Shown: positions 32,791 to 33,378 of the stretch, in pieces
Layout: each line of letters starts with the position of its first letter
Numbering within the stretch: position 1 is the first letter of the stretch
Notes under the pieces: model-generated
Told to the model about the DNA's origin: nothing
The model's database searches: none
Seen by the model: only the letters and a program-made list of their open reading frames with translations
Program-made: the position numbers and the translations under genes
Origin: Candidatus Poseidoniales archaeon
Lineage (GTDB): Archaea; Thermoplasmatota; Poseidoniia; Poseidoniales; Poseidoniaceae
Length of the DNA stretch: 33,378 nt
Assembly (NCBI GenBank): GCA_003602605.1
Contig: QQRW01000044.1
Coordinates: 1 to 33,378, forward strand
Direction of reading: 5' to 3'

Positions 32791-33378
32791 CTTGTCAATC
32801 TTCAAACAAACGCCTGCTGCGACGGTCTTACCCATGTCACGGATAGCGAAGCGAGAGAGTTCAGGGAACGTGTCCATTTGCTCAATCGCCATTGGCTTGT
32901 TTGGTTGGAAACGGATAAGACATGCATCACCAGTCTTGAGGAAAGACGGGTTTGCTTCCTTGCCGGATCGGTTGGTCTTCTCAAGCAGGTCGAGGAATCG
33001 AACAGCGACTTGAGCGGTGTGAGCGTGGAATACTGGTGTGTATCCGACGGAAACAGCCTTTGGAATGTCCATCAACTGGATTTGGCCGACGAAGGTTTCG
33101 TCGTGACGGACGAACATTGGTTCGTTGTCTGCGTATCCAGCAACGTCACCACGGCGGATGTCGACTTGTGCAAGCCCACGGACGTTGAAACCAACGTTGT
33201 CTCCAGGCTCTGCCTTAGGGACCATGGTGTGGTGCATTTCGATGGACTTGACTTCAGCAGACTTCTGTGAAGGGTTGAAGACGACAGTCTTTCCGACGTT
33301 TAGGGTTCCAGTTTCAATCTTACCGACTGGGACTGTACCGATACCGGAAATCTTGTAGACATCCTGAATTGGCAAGCG
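32785..33378 (-). CDS. tuf: Translation elongation factor EF-1A (C-terminal part, cut by window edge)
   Basis: EF-1A brings aminoacyl-tRNA to the ribosome. The visible 197 residues begin at the domain 2 start (RLPIQDVYKISGIGTVPVGK) and continue through MHHTMVPKAEPGDNVGFNVRG, the domain 3 segment YTPVFHAHTAQVAVRF and the end FAIRDMGKTVAAGVCL. The GTPase domain lies outside the window, and the reading frame is open through base 33378. It is followed by rps10 in the usual archaeal order. Confidence 0.97.
   Translation of the reverse strand, partial: RLPIQDVYKISGIGTVPVGKIETGTLNVGKTVVFNPSQKSAEVKSIEMHHTMVPKAEPGDNVGFNVRGLAQVDIRRGDVAGYADNEPMFVRHDETFVGQIQLMDIPKAVSVGYTPVFHAHTAQVAVRFLDLLEKTNRSGKEANPSFLKTGDACLIRFQPNKPMAIEQMDTFPELSRFAIRDMGKTVAAGVCLKIDKK

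Overview
The window looks like a chromosomal segment of a free-living marine euryarchaeon, most likely Marine Group II (Candidatus Poseidoniales). The archaeal assignment rests on eukaryote-like ribosomal proteins (L7Ae, S28e, L24e), aIF5B, a probable GINS subunit, EF-1A beside S10, and TATA-like boxes about 25 bp upstream of several starts. The Marine Group II assignment is inference, from large secreted proteins with 'DGDGYGDN' repeats, a C-terminal 'GWT..QW..YGQ.WL' tail and many archaeal lipoproteins. There is no insertion sequence, prophage, CRISPR array or rRNA, and no gene-free stretch longer than about 140 bases.

Layout. 1-8160 (+ strand) is mostly housekeeping: a PRC-barrel-like protein, tRNA-Ile(GAU), PRPP synthetase, an L7Ae-S28e-L24e ribosomal operon, NDK and aIF5B, followed by a MoxR ATPase, a ParA ATPase, a ribbon-helix-helix protein (a possible SegAB-like pair) and a small unknown gene. 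8228-15104 (- strand) holds a membrane-anchored surface protein with calcium-type repeats, an 849-aa coiled-coil protein, a short-chain dehydrogenase and a small lipoprotein. 15220-23792 (- strand) is a metal-homeostasis region: heavy-metal P-type ATPase, ArsR-like regulator, triple zinc-ribbon protein, a 922-aa ZnuA-like lipoprotein, a 39-residue one-TM protein, ZnuC and ZnuB. 23849-24622 (+) is a HAD phosphatase, then tRNA-Leu(CAA) and a giant surface protein of about 2131 aa (-). 31300-32319 (+) is a probable Gins51. S10 and the C-terminal part of EF-1A (-) close the window.

How it fits together. The metal region would capture divalent metal (probably zinc) outside the cell through the ZnuA lipoprotein, import it through ZnuB/ZnuC, and export excess by the P-type ATPase. 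The ArsR-like protein and an 8-bp dyad upstream of znuA are candidates for its control. The most unusual object is the ZnuA-like protein: its usual short His-rich loop is replaced by an insert of nearly 600 residues holding Asp/His-rich tracts, two EF-hand-like loops, three copies of a two-Cys mini-module and a globular segment. L24e, in the same window, has lost three of the four canonical zinc-binding cysteines.
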